Positions 47,257 to 59,524 are shown, numbered from the stretch's first letter. The stretch is DNA of 64,000 nt from Eriocheir sinensis (GCF_024679095.1 NC_066513.1:9911427-9975426), one strand, 5' to 3'. The notes: generated by a model not told the origin, from the letters alone. Numbers and translations: made by a program.

Positions 47257-48462
47257 TTCTGCAAAAGATAAACTACCGAGAAGATCAATGGGTTCACATG
47301 ACTCCAGTTTTCTATTAATATACACAGATATTCCTAGCAAAATTGGTGATATGAATGAACGAGGTCTGACAGCAGATATTATACTATGGGCAATAGCAAT
47401 GCGACGTCTTTCTGCTACTGCTCTGTCAATTGATTTAGTCTTGATTATCACTTCTAGGAGACGCATAAGTGATGGTGGAACTAAATCATTGTTTTTCATC
47501 TCATACATGTCAGGATATACAGATTTGTCATAGGCCTTTGCCTTTATTTCATCCTGAATAATGGTTGCAGCCATGTCAATGATGTACTCCTTTGTTGAGT
47601 CACCATGCTCATAGTTCTCTCTAATAATTATGTTGCCAGTATCCATGACTGTGTATATGGTTTCGTTCCCAAGCTCATTTGTTATGATCATGTCTTGGCC
47701 AAAATACTCCTTTAACTTATTCCCAAGCTGCTTTGGGGAGTATCCTTCCCAACCATCCGGGAAACTCTCCAGTATGCCAACTAATTCCTGGAAGGAGAAC
47801 TGGCAGTCTTCATTGTGCTCTAGATAGTCACATAGTTTCATGAAAGTTTTGTGTTTCTGAGGATCCACTGATCCAGATGGTCTGCCACGTGCTGGTTGCC
47901 CTCCACCAGATTGGTCTGCCTCTTCTTTTCCAGAGTGAAACCGTACCTGACAATCATGATGGTACTTCCGTTCAGCAGCAATAAGATCAGACACTGTTTG
48001 TAAGCGGAGTTTAACCATTGCTCCCCATTCATCCTTGCGTTCATCAGCCTTCAGAATTACTGATTGCAACAATGGTTTGGTTTCAGATGAATGACTTCGT
48101 TTACCCCGTTTGTGGGGAATTTTACTCTCATTCCCCTTATAGTCAATGACTGGTTCTGCACAGTATAAACAGTCAGATTTGATATTAAACACTGGGGTAC
48201 TGGAACGAAGTGTGGCAGGAGCACATGTATCTGAAGAATCAGCAAGCTCTCGCCTCTTCCGGTGTTCAGTACTAGAAGGCCGAGTGTAGTCCTTTCTATA
48301 GTTCACGTGAATGGGTATTGGTAAATTGTTTTTTTCCAGCTTCTTATGCAGCATATCACCCAGCTGAATACTAATACTTGAGATTGTTGAGAGACCCTTC
48401 TCTTGGACGTGACCAAGATCTGAAGTAATGGCACGGTCACAAATTGCACACACCAAATCCAT
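47257..48462 (-). pseudogene. N-terminal zinc-binding protein of the Academ-like element
   Basis: An open frame of about 400 element-derived residues, start ATG at 48462 and about 200 bases inside the right inverted repeat. It begins MDLVCAICDRAI (first CxxC), then CLYCAEPV (second CxxC, about residue 99), then DLIAAERKYHHDC at about residue 160, giving two Cys/His zinc-binding clusters. A middle domain (DYLEHNEDCQFSFQELVGIL, IDMAATIIQDEIKA) and AVRPRSFISPILLGISVYINRKL follow. The frame then enters SINE-2 sequence and ends at 47080. The cut is just before the part expected to hold the transposase core. The long undamaged frame suggests this half decayed later or survives by chance. Confidence 0.72.
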
Positions 48463-48972
48463 CTTCAGAGATTCCTGGAAAAGAAGAAATGCATGCAGTT
48501 AGTTGTAATGAAATTGATGACAAGCAGAAAATCCGTTTTCTAGACAACACTTAATCAAACTACCATTTGTCTAGAGAAGACAGGGGCATCAGCAAGAGTC
48601 AGACAAGCAAAGCAGAAAGCTGATTTTTTTCAGGAAAGATGCCTTGAGGTCTATCTGATTTGAAAGTAAAGCTTGGATTGAATTTCTAACGGTATATTTA
48701 CACTCTTTGCCCACAAAAACATAGGGTTAGACCCCAAAATAATCTCTCTCTGATGAATAGTATCAAAGTTATTACATTTTTAGTGTTTTTTCTGGTGTCC
48801 GGTCGACTCATCAACGGTCATCTTGGATTGTGAATTTTCCACAGCCTGGATTTTAGGGGACTTTGTACCATGTTACTAGATAGACCTCAGGGCATCTTTC
48901 CTGAAAAAATCAGCTTTCTACATTTTTTCTCCCGGTTCACCGATATTTTCAACTAATGCTCCTCGGCTATAA

Positions 48973-49280
48973 ATGCAAAATAATAGCTTAGTATTCCTAA
49001 ATGCAAAATAATAGTTTAATATTCATAAATGCATAATAGCCTACTAGTTTCCTAAATGCAAAATAATAGCCCAGTATCCTAAATGCAAAAATAATAGCTT
49101 TGTATTCGTAAATACAAAATGATTGCTTGGTATTCCTAAATGCAAAATCATAGCCTAGTATTCATGAATTAAAATTACTAGCATATTATTCCTAAATGCT
49201 AAATAACTAACTAGTGTTCATGAATGCAAAATAATAGCCTGGTTTAACTAAATGCAAAATTACAAGCTAGTGTACACGGT
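48973..49280 (+). repeat. 28-bp minisatellite, right part
   Basis: Same unit and orientation as 41155-41430, more diverged to the right. 49281-49663 (remainder of the outer element) shows no gene. Confidence 0.9.
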
Positions 49281-49867
49281 AAAATTATAATGTATTTGTC
49301 TTGACTACTTCATTGGCTTTTTAGCAAGTTATTACAGATTGTAAAACTCTTTCCACTTATAATTTATTACAGACGTTGTAGATACGGTATAACATGCAGA
49401 AAACCTTACACCATACGAATAAAATCCAATATTCCTCAAAACAACTCACCTCGTTCCAAGGTTCCAAGGTTAAGAACCACTGAATTAGAAGCAAGAAACA
49501 ATGAAACAATATCAGCGACAGCAAGGGAGGGTAGTGCGGGGTACTACTTACTTGAAGCACTGAGTGTTCGTTACTAACCGACTATGCGCGTGTGTTGCCC
49601 GCCTATCCAGCGAGCTGTTGCGGGAAAGCCCTCCCGACACCCGTCAAGGATAAGGAGTCTATTGTCATGACTATTCAAAGTCGACAAAAGGTAAGTAAAA
49701 AGGTAAAGTTTGGGATAAACATTTAGGGCTGGGCAGACACCAGTACCAGTACTACCAGTTTTTGCTTAATAGTACTGCTACCAAACATAAGCCCCATCTT
49801 CAGGCTTGTCAGTACTAGTACCGGTGCCAGAGTACTGGTACTCACAGTGTCATAGTTAACAGACCCT

Positions 49868-50152
49868 GCCCAGTCCTACTGCGTGTGGCCTCGGTGATCA
49901 TCACCACCTCTTTGGCCCTTCAGCCTGCGGTGGGTAAGAAGTTAGAACCCATCACCCCGGGGCACAGGGGTGATGGGTTCTAACGGGGCACAGCGTAACA
50001 TCTTTATCGCCAAAGTTGATGTTCTCTATGTTTACCCAGGTACCCATTTATCGACTAGCCCAAAAATGGCTACGCGCTGACAATCTGTGCTGGGATTCGT
50101 ACCTGGGCCCACAGATCCATAGCTAGGCTGCTAACCACTTCACCATGAAGGC
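49868..50152 (-). mobile_element. SINE-2, tRNA-derived, full head
   Basis: Minus strand from 50152: GCCTTCATGGTGAAGTGGTTAGCAG (A box) and GGGCCCAGGTACGAATCCC (B box) form the head, followed by TGGGTACCTGGGTAAACA and a tail to 49868. It includes a local duplication (GATGGGTTCTAAC both ways). It is preceded by 49672-49867, equal to 25519-25737 of the other LINE-C/SINE-2 unit. Confidence 0.82.
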
Positions 50153-50318
50153 ACGAACGTTATGAAATTCAACCTTTGAAACGTGCCCACTATTCTGCAT
50201 TACATAAAGATTCTGTATCGAATAATTTATGTACGGTAACTGTAAGTAATCTAAGAAACAATACCCATGAACGTATTTTTTGTAATGACTATTTAAAACA
50301 TCATGATTTCTTATGCAG

Positions 50319-50387
50319 ATTCTCAAGATAGCCTCGTAGAGGAATCTGATGATAATCCTGAACCAATGGTGACGCCCTGCAAAGATG
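50319..50387 (+). CDS. Host gene exon 5 (acidic linker)
   Basis: A 69-base exon with acceptor GATTTCTTATGCAG and donor GATG|GTGAGT, phase 1 at both ends. It encodes SQDSLVEESDDNPEPMVTPC and KD, another acidic, disordered-looking linker with one Cys. Symmetric phase-1 exons such as this and exon 4 can be skipped without breaking the frame. The GTGAG satellite starts almost at the donor, and its repeated GTGAGTGAG words create many decoy donors. Confidence 0.55.
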
Positions 50388-50394
50388 GTGAGTA

Positions 50395-51245
50395 GCTAAT
50401 TGACGGACTGATTAAGTAGGTGAGTGAGTGAGTGAGGAAAGGAAGGAGAAAAGTGCAAATGAGAGACAACATGCCACTGCCTGAAGAAGTATTACTGAGC
50501 TCTCCAGGGAAGGTGACTTACTGACTGGCTGAGGGAATGAATAAGTTAGTGAGGGAATGACAGAATGAGTCAGTGAGTGGATATGTGAGTGAATTATTGA
50601 AGAATGAAAGGAGAAAAATGCAAATGAATGTCTGGGGAACGATTACCGAGCTCTGTGGGGAGGGTGACGGACTGACTGGCTGAGGGAGTGAATAAGTTTG
50701 TGAGTGACAGAATGAGTAAGTAAGGATGGGAGGGAGAAAAAGTGCAAGTGAGTGACATGCTACTGTATGAAGAACGATTACTGGGCTCTGCAAGGAATGT
50801 GACTTACTGGCTGGCTGAGGGAGTGAAAGATTCTGTGAGAGAGTGATAGAATGAGTGAGTAAGTGAGGAAGGGAGGGAGAAAAGCGCAAATGAGTTACAG
50901 CATGCTGCTCTTTGATAAACGATTATCGAGCTCTGTGGGGAGGGTGGCTGACTGGCTGGCTGAGGGAGTGAATGACTGACTTATTAACTGACCAAATGAG
51001 GGAGAGAGGGTGAAGAAAGGAGTAAATGAGTGACTAAGGGAGCAAGTGAGTGAATAAAGGGAGAGATAATATAAAGTGAAGAACTGAAGTAGTGAAGAAG
51101 AGGGGGAAAGATGGGAGGAGATGGAGGACGGGAGGAAAGGAGAATAAATGAGTGAAAAGTAGATGAGTGGGTGAGGGAGGGATAGGGGAAGAGAATAAGT
51201 GAAGGAATGAGAGGAGAGGGTGACTGAGGTGTGAGTAATCGGCCT
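50395..51245. repeat. ~140-150-bp satellite array, about six units
   Basis: Units with GTGAGTGAG, GGAGAAAAGTGCAAATGAG, GACAACATGC..CTG, GAGCTCTGTGGGGAGGGTGACTGACTGGCTGAGGGAGTGAA. The later units are shorter. It has close relatives at 29829-30117. 51246-51554 has no supported feature. Confidence 0.9.
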
Positions 51246-51554
51246 GTTCACAGCAGGGAGTGTAGATGCCTAATAACACCAGAATTTTAATATTCCCTTA
51301 ACTTCATCGAGCAGAGGGTGACTTACCTATTAACATTCCTGATTTGCAAAGATAATTTGCGCTTGATTGTCATAACAATGTAGTATAATATTATAGACAT
51401 GTGCACGTAATATAATGTGTACAAAATATGGGCAGAATGAAGCTATCTGTAGCATGTCATGACACCCTCATTAAGTAAATTATAATTCTCCAAGCAAATA
51501 CGAACACTATGGGTACGGGACTGCAATGCGATCGTTTTTCAAGACTTGAAAAAT

Positions 51555-51832
51555 GACAACGTACACTGACAGGTGGCCACTGTACACTGCCTTTAACACA
51601 TTATAAACTGACTGGTGGACGCTGTACACTGACTTTAACACATTATAAGCTGACTGGTGGCCACTGTACACTGTCTTTAACACATTATAAACTGACTGGT
51701 GGACGCTGTACACTGCCTTTAACACATTATAAACTGACTGGTGGACGCTGTACACTGCCTTTAACACATTATAAAATGACTGGTGGACGCCGCACACTGT
51801 CTTTAACACATTTGACACATTTAACACACTTG
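51555..51832. repeat. 42-bp minisatellite, left part
   Basis: Unit CTGACTGGTGGACGCTGTACA + CTGCCTTTAACACATTATAAA, six to seven copies. The first 21 bases are the unit of the array at 55361-55690. Confidence 0.93.
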
Positions 51833-52600
51833 TGGCCCAGACCTGACCGAGGTCAGACATGGGTCACGGCGCTCCGTAAGGAGCAGCCTGGGCCAGCCTG
51901 TTGGCCTCTCCCCTTCCCCTCCATCCCCCTCTCCCTTTTCATCAATAACCCAACACTGTAAGAAACTTTTGTGACAAGCTTAATCATGGTGAGAGAAAGT
52001 GAGTGCAGTGCGTTTGTGGTGCCGTGAAGACAATGAAGAGTAGTAATGGCCAGTGTGACGTCGACGCCGCCTAACCATCCAGCCGACGCCGGCCCCCAGG
52101 TGCCCCCAGGTACACCAGCCCGACCATCATGCTGCTGGGAGAATTCGGTTCAGGTGCTGTGCAGTGTTGAGGCCCGTCACTCAGGTGGAGTCATGGTTGG
52201 GGCAAGTGGCATGGGGCAGTGCAGACGTTTTGATGTTCCCACGCTTACCGCTTCTCGGTCCACCTCTTCCTATCTTGTCTCACCGGCTGGAGAGATTAGC
52301 AGGTCATCGCTAAACTGAGTGTCGGCCGACACCGCTTCTACCTGCACCCCTGCCATCAACTGCGACCTGCCCCTTTTTTGACCTGGGGTTGACCTGGGGC
52401 TTAAACACCTGACCCGTCACCCGGAATACCACACCGCCTCCTTCAGCACTAACGCACTGCATTCCACCACCTCACCTCCCCCCCACCACCCCAGACCCCC
52501 TATACCCCTTTCACATTGTACTTTTTTTATATTTTATTTCAATATTGTATTTTTTACGTGTATATTTTCAGCTTTACAGATGCAATCACTTAATAAACCG

Positions 52601-52655
<55 letters not shown>
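51833..52655 (+). mobile_element. Retroposon-like insertion with AATAAA and (ATT)n tail
   Basis: Separates two parts of the 42-bp array. GC-rich 5' part, 3' end ATGCAATCACTTAATAAACCGTTT then (ATT)n at about 52608-52655. The polyadenylation-like signal close to a 3' repeat tail suggests an RNA-mediated insertion. Two ORFs (up to 90 residues) show no motif. Family unknown. Confidence 0.5.
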
Positions 52656-52657
<2 letters not shown>

Positions 52658-52811
52658 AGCTGACTGGTGGCCACTGTAGACTGTCTTTAACACATTATAA
52701 ACTGACGGGTGGCCGCTGTACACTGACTTTATACATTATAAACTGACGGGTGGCCGCTGTACACTGACTTTAACACATTATAAACTGACTAGTGGTTATT
52801 GTACTCTGACT
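52656..52811. repeat. 42-bp minisatellite, right part
   Basis: Three to four more units, the last (GTGGTTATTGTACTCTGACTA) changing toward the 21-bp type, then the foldback element. Confidence 0.9.
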
Positions 52812-54167
52812 ATACCTTGTTCACTTACGCTAGATTCCGGCGCCTAAGCAGGTTGGTAAAGTTGCAGCTGATTGGCTGCACCGCTCTCTCGCTAACACTC
52901 ATGTCGGAGCACATCTTGCAGGCTCGAGTGAGACATGTTTCTTTATTATATGCCATAGCTCACCTCATATACGAGATAGCCAGTATTGGTTGATACCATC
53001 AGACTCAGCAGTGTCTGTATAATCAAGATGTATTGTAAAAACTTGACAAAACAAAAAAGAAAATGATATTACGATGAGCTGAACTGTGAAGATGTTAAAA
53101 AAATATGTATAACATGTTTTAATTATGCTCGCTGTTTTCAACAGTTGTTCATTGACTGCAGAAATATATTATTACGTTACGTAGGACAATCTCTCGTGAA
53201 CACGATAGTGTGATCAGAATGCAGAGTTATTTATAGCAACCTGTCACTCGCCGCAACCATCACGGCGCGCGCGACACTCGGCGTGTGGAGGCAGAGTGAA
53301 GTTGGACACTAAACAGCTGCTGATCTCCCCCGCTCTGTTGGTGTGCTGGTGGCACATTTCCTTTTCACAAAATATCAGAATATCACATGTAAGTGGTATT
53401 GTCAGTGATATGTATTTTTGTGCTCTTGAACACTTACTTTAAGGAAATTTTGCTCCGTTTTGGTAATCTGCAGCGATACTTTCACACATAAAAGGTGTTC
53501 AAGATGATAGAATACTTAGTGTGTCCTTATCTATTTATAAAGAAGGAGAAACAAAGTCACAGTTTCACCATAAAATTCATCATCATAGCAAAATACGTGA
53601 TGTCAAACACAAAATAAAAAAGAGTGAGGATAAAGATGTATATATTATTTAAGTAACATGTTATGTAGCAATAACTTTAGCCTAATCCTGTATTATCTTC
53701 CTCTACTCCTTATGATTTTACTCAGAAGATAATGGCGTGTTACATACATTCATCGTCAGTTTCTTCATCATCAATACATACAACAAAACTTTTAATTAGC
53801 AGTTGTTTAGTATCTAAATTCAATCTGCCTACACACGCCGAGTGTCTCGCGCGCCGTGATGGTTGCAGCGAGTGACATGTTGCTATAAAGACCTCTGTGT
53901 TTTCAATATGTGGAGCTTTATCTGCATTCTGATCACACTATCGTGTTCACGAGAGATTTTCCTACGTAACGTAATAATATATTTTTGCAGTCAATGAACA
54001 ACTACTGAAAACAGCAAGCATATTTAAAACATGTTATAAATATTTCTTTTTTAACATCTTCACAGTTCAACTCATCGTAATACCATTTTCTTTTTTGTTT
54101 TGTCTAGTTTTTACAATACATCTTGATTCTACAGTCAATGCTGAGTCTGATGGTGTCAACCAAAACT

Positions 54168-55216
54168 ATTGGTCTGCTGACTGGCCTATATTCTGGGACA
54201 GAGAGTGCTGTGAAGTGTGTGTGTGTGTGTGGGGGGGGGGGGGGGTCTTGTCCAGCTTCTTTCCCGTGAATGCGGGAGTGAGGCAAGGATGTGTCCTTGC
54301 CCCATCGCTTTTCAATATTTGTATGGACTGGGTACTGGGCAGAGTTGTGGACCAGAGTCATTGCGGAGCATCCATTGGCAATACCAGGGTCACTGACCTT
54401 GTTTTTGCTGATGATACAGTAATCCTGGCGGAGTCGCTGGAGGTCTTGGTGATAGTTCTCGAGGCACTGCACGAGGAGGCGAAGCCCTTGGGACTCCAGG
54501 TCTCCTGGGCCAAGACCAAGGTGCAGGTGTTTGGGGGCTTGCTGGATGAAACAGTGCAGTCTGTTCATGCGTGTGGCGAGGACGTTGAGATCTCAGAGTG
54601 TCACGTATCTTTGTAGCGTAGTTCATATCAACGGTGAGTCTAGCCAGGAAATCTTACGGCGGATTGGTCTGGCCCACGGTGTTATGGACTCGCTCAACAC
54701 GAGTATTTGGTGTTGTCGATACCCGTGCAGAAGGACAAAGATCCGGATCTTCAAGTTCCTTGTGCTCCCTGTCTTACTGTATGGTTGTGAGACATGGACA
54801 CTAAATGGGGACTTGGAGAGGCGGATTGATGCCTTTGGTAATAAGTGTCTACGCAGAATCATGGGATATCGCTGGAATGACTTTGTGTCAAACCGGCGAC
54901 TACTCCGTTAGACTGATTCGACATATATTACCAGCATAGTCCGTCAACGCCAACTCCGGCTGTACGGGCACGTGGCACGTTTTCCGGAAGCTGACCCTGC
55001 TCATCGGGCTGTCTCTGTAAGAGACAATCCTGAGTGGAGGAGGCCAAGGGGACACCCACGGAGTTCGTGACTTGAGCAAGTCGATAGATCCTGCCGGGAG
55101 GTACTTGGGTTGGGAAGGGGGCCTGCATGGACACTCGCCCGGAGGGACCCCCGGGCTTGGCGTCGTAGGGTGGGCGATGGGACGCGCCCTCTGACCTATG
55201 CCCCCATTGATTGATT
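54168..55216 (+). pseudogene. LINE-C RT fragment, inserted in foldback right arm
   Basis: The best C-terminal half of family C. It begins at TGLYS-equivalent sequence, then FFPVNAGVRQGCVLAPSLFN at about 54255, VFADDTVILAESLE (FADD) at about 54400, KTKVQVFGGLLDETVQ at about 54515. After a frameshift come VLPVLLYGCETWTLNGD at about 54770 and FGNKCLRRIMGYRWNDFVSN at about 54835-54890. The 3' UTR at 55058-55200 ends in (ATTG)n at about 55206-55221. The (GATT)n-type tail marks the 3' terminus of this family. Confidence 0.85.
54227..54245. repeat. (GT)n followed by a 15-base G run
   Basis: Located inside LINE-C. It disrupts the RT frame and is a possible assembly-error site. Confidence 0.9.
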
Positions 55217-55360
55217 GATTGATATGGCATATAGTAAAGAAACATGTCTCACTCGAGCATGCAAGATGTGGTCCGACATGAGTGTTAGCGAGTGAGCGGT
55301 GCAGCCAATCAGCTGCAACCTTACCAACCTGCCTAGGCGCCAGGCTTAAGTGAACAAGGA

Positions 55361-55692
55361 TAGTGGTTGTTGTACTCTGGCTGGTGGTTGTTGAACCCTG
55401 ACTGGTGATTGTTATACACTGACTGGTGGTTGTTGTACTCTGGCTGGTGGTTGTTGAACCCTGACTGGCGATTGTTGTACACTGACTGGTGGTTGTTGTA
55501 CTCTGGCTGGTGGTTGTTGAACCCTGACTGGTGGTTGTTGTACACTGACTGGTGGTAACTGTACACTGATTAGAGGTTGTTGTACACTGACTGGTGGCTG
55601 TTGTACATTGATTGGTGGTTGTTGTACACTGACTGGTGGCCGCTGTACACTGACTGGTGGCCGTACACTGACTAATTGATGCTTTACAATGA
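55361..55692. repeat. 21-bp minisatellite
   Basis: About 15 units of CTGACTGGTGGTTGTTGTACA with variants. The NNHQSVY-type reading frames are repeat artefacts. Confidence 0.92.
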
Positions 55693-55699
55693 CTGGTCA

Positions 55700-55930
55700 C
55701 CACTTATCTCTTCCTGTCCTTGAGTGATAGGTTCGTCCACACCTTTGTCTCCTTGTGTCCCTGACTGAGCGATAGATTCACCCACATTTTTGTCTCCTGC
55801 TGTTCCAGAGTGATACATTCTCCCACACATTTGTCTCCTCCTGTCCCTGAGTCATAAATACGCCCACAGTTTTGTCTCCTCCTGTCCCTAGTGATAGATT
55901 CGTACACACCTTTGTCTCCTGTAATCGAGC
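55700..55930. repeat. ~55-bp minisatellite (TTTGTCTCCTCCTGTCCCTGAG)
   Basis: Four to five degenerate units containing TTTGTCTCCT and GATAGATTC.CCCACA, ending about 60 bases before exon 6. Confidence 0.82.
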
Positions 55931-55993
55931 AATGGCCTGATGGCTTCACCTACACTTTTTGCTGACCCACTGACACATGTGACCCTTTTACAG

Positions 55994-56145
55994 GAGACTC
56001 CGGGCTGCCACGTTTCAAGAACCCGCCAATTGTGAGATCCATCACGGCAAACAGTGCGATGGTGGGTCTCACCCCTTGGACGACACAATATTACATTGGT
56101 GAAATGCCAGATGGCAGCCAGCCCTCCTTCGTGCTGCAGTTTTGG
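55994..56145 (+). CDS. Host gene exon 6 (start of a fibronectin-III-like domain)
   Basis: A 152-base exon with acceptor GTGACCCTTTTACAG and consensus donor TTTTGG|GTAAGT. Entered in phase 1 it is open for 50 codons and leaves in phase 0; the other two frames contain stops. It encodes PPIVRSITANSAMVGLTPW and, after a short loop, SFVLQFW. The P-P-x-V, I-T-x-N-S-x-x-V strand pattern and the following Trp match the A to C strands of a fibronectin type III domain in cell-surface receptors. The rest of the domain must be in exons beyond the window or missed here. It is the strongest single exon of the six. Receptor class is unknown. Confidence 0.66.
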
Positions 56146-57915
<1,770 letters not shown>

Positions 57916-57992
<77 letters not shown>

Positions 57993-58013
57993 AGAGAGAG
58001 AGAGAGAGAGAGA
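57916..58013. repeat. (AT)n-(GA)n microsatellite
   Basis: (TA)n to about 57990 followed by (GA)n to about 58012. Confidence 0.97.
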
Positions 58014-58028
58014 TGCAACATATATATA

Positions 58029-58106
58029 GAGGCAACATGGCGGCGGAATTTAAGAGGTAGAAGACTATCAGTAAGAGGAGGAGAGCTGATGAGACGAAGA
58101 GCCTTA
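58029..58106 (-). pseudogene. LINE-A copy 5, piece 1
   Basis: AGAGGCAACATGGCGGCGGAATTTAAGAGG...GACGAAGAGCCTTA matches 34957-35030. It continues at 63322-63555 after the TTA-duplicating insertion, in register with other copies. Confidence 0.88.
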
Positions 58107-58335
58107 CGGCCGTTTTCTTAAATTTCTAAAATTTCGTTTCGTAGGTCAACACACCACTGTGGTGTGCTAGCACCCGAAAGTTATGTTTCGAGTTCTTAAA
58201 CACTCGCACACCCAGCAGTTTGTTGTTAGCTGAACAACCACAGTCGGGACCCAGCATACCACAGAATTGCGGACGATTCGCAAAGGTTGGTAGCTCCCGC
58301 CCTATTAGGTTGGCTGGCCTGTGTATCAGCTGATG

Positions 58336-58739
58336 TGATATAGTAATTGTAGTATATCAGTGTATTATTATTATTTTTATTATTCCTTAATATCACCACG
58401 AATTAGGCATGCAATATCAATGAAAAAAAAAACACGACAGATAGATCACGCCACCTTGTAGGAATGTCAGCTGTCAGTGTTTACCGTCTCAGTTTGTATA
58501 CAAAGCATTTCATCAAGCTTAGAGGTCACCTTGACATACGTGACCAATTGTAACTTCAATATTTTCCAATCTATAATTCGTCACTCCTTCGAGAGAGCTC
58601 GCCCGACACACACCTATCGTCTCGTCTCTCTCTCACCAACGCTATGCTGTATCTTAGGTTAAGAATATATTTCTTCTAAGACAGCAAGTGTTTCCCTTCA
58701 CGCCCGCAAGTCCCCGCAACCAAGCGTTACACCGTTACA
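58336..58739 (+). mobile_element. 5' LTR of an LTR retroelement
   Basis: A 404-base direct repeat of 61711-62106. Starts TGATATAGTAATTG and ends ACACCGTTACA. The 5-bp target duplication TGATG precedes it (58331-58335) and follows the 3' LTR (62107-62111). The two LTRs differ at scattered bases and small indels. Confidence 0.92.
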
Positions 58740-58744
58740 TTATT

Positions 58745-58763
58745 TAGTGGCAGCGGTGGGATG
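58745..58763 (+). promoter_or_regulatory. Primer-binding site, tRNA-Leu-like
   Basis: TAGTGGCAGCGGTGGGAT immediately after the 5' LTR is complementary to the 3' end of arthropod-type tRNA-Leu (CCCACCGCTGCCA). This fixes the element on the plus strand. Confidence 0.7.
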
Positions 58764-58989
58764 TGTTTGATCCCCATGAAAGTGTTCCATTTCCCTTTTC
58801 CGCCAAGGACAGTGTATTAGCCTTGGACACGTCCCTGTCTCTTGTCTTAATCGCGAAGGATTTCGCTCTGTATTCAACAGGTAGCTACTCACTCTTGCAA
58901 TCTTGCGAAGAGACGGTTTTCAGGCGATTCTATTGCTCTGCGTCTCTTTTTGCCTTCCTACCGGTTCGGGAAGGAGTGTGCGATCTGTC

Positions 58990-59524
58990 TAACGATGCTT
59001 GGTTTACTCCCGCCTCCGAAGATTTTTATGAAATTCCTTTTAAAAATCTCATAGTTTACTCAAATGTCCCCCGAAGTGAACGCTGAGGACTGCAACAAAT
59101 TTAGTGCCCGAGAGCCTGGTAGTAACCGGGACCGAATGAATGCTATTTTATCATGATCTTCCGTAATGGAGGAATTTACGATGGCAGACTCACATAGATC
59201 TAGGAACTGTCTCGCCGAATAATCTGACTCGCTGCCGGAGAACTGTCGGATACTGGATTGAGTTGGAATGACCCGAATCGGTGGAGGGGGGGGGGGGGGG
59301 GGGGGCTTGGTAGGCATTGTGACGGGTTGAGTGGGGGTTAAGTATCCCGAAGAACCCGGAGGTGAAGGGTCCCTGTCTGGAATTGAGAAATACTGAGTAC
59401 CTGAACGTAAATTTACAACATTAAGATCATCGGTGTCTGAACCGTGTTCCACTTCCTCCTCACCTGAAGGACGAGTCAACTGTTTAAAGGTGTCGCTTAG
59501 TTTAGTAGGAGTGTCTTTGTTCAT
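58990..59524 (-). pseudogene. Antisense gag fragment (Ty3/gypsy type)
   Basis: The minus strand from the ATG at 59524 has an acidic, Pro-rich N-terminus with a Pro run (59283-59306). Then QFSGSESDYSARQFLDLCE and HDKIAFIRSRLLPGSRALNLL follow, the capsid-like start shared with the gag relic at 27285. A TGA at 59060 ends the ORF, but the same frame continues NYEIFKRNFIKIFGGG before breaking. No zinc knuckle is present. It is the 5' part of a second retroelement lying opposite to the host LTR element. Confidence 0.75.

Larger units (their letters stand above)
41434..48969 (-). mobile_element. Academ-like DNA transposon with XPG-type nuclease gene
   Basis: Terminal inverted repeats of about 290 bases: 41434-41720 and 48969-48667. 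Both begin TAGCC(C/G)AGGAGCATTAG and share long identical blocks such as GATGACCGTTGATGAGTCGACC. They are flanked by the 3-bp direct repeat TAA (41431-41433, 48970-48972). Removing the element rejoins the 28-bp minisatellite in register (CCTCC-TAA-ATGCAAAATAATAG). The minus strand codes for a zinc-binding N-terminal protein (48462-47257) and an XPG/FEN1-like nuclease region (44447-42015). From memory, Academ elements combine 3-4-bp duplications, an XPG nuclease and a Cys-rich motif; the superfamily call is inference. The middle of the gene was replaced by other insertions. Confidence 0.78.
40514..49663. mobile_element. DNA element with 8-bp target duplication, carrying a nested Academ-like transposon
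   Basis: The left terminus ATAGACTCCTTGACGGGT and the right terminus (reverse complement AATAGACTCC, 6 extra bases, TTGACGGGT) form an inverted repeat directly inside the GTCATGAC duplications. Without the nested 41434-48969 insertion the element is about 1.6 kb and non-coding. It includes (GA)n tracts at 40778-40802 and 41083-41133 and a 28-bp internal minisatellite. The 8-bp duplication suits hAT-like or similar superfamilies; the terminus is not one I recognise. Confidence 0.72.
52815..55359. mobile_element. Long foldback element, ~480-bp inverted repeats, interrupted by LINE-C
   Basis: Left arm 52815-53296, starting CCTTGTTCACTTA. The right arm is its reverse complement, split into 53821-54170 and 55217-55359 by a LINE-C fragment. 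The flanks share ATA (52812-52814, 55360-55362), so the target duplication is 2-3 bp. Unique centre 53297-53820 is non-coding. The arms share long blocks including CACTATCGTGTTCACGAGAGAT (split here only for length) and the region around the GGCGCGCG core. Tc/mariner- or Harbinger-type insertion are options; there is no transposase. Confidence 0.82.

Noticed and set aside
54900..55703. 267-residue Thr/Ser/Gln-rich minus ORF (mucin-like)
   Set aside because: Reads the 21-bp minisatellite and the antisense of LINE-C.
55700..55930. Possible CRISPR-like array
   Set aside because: Spacers are themselves related and the units degenerate continuously; it is a eukaryotic minisatellite.
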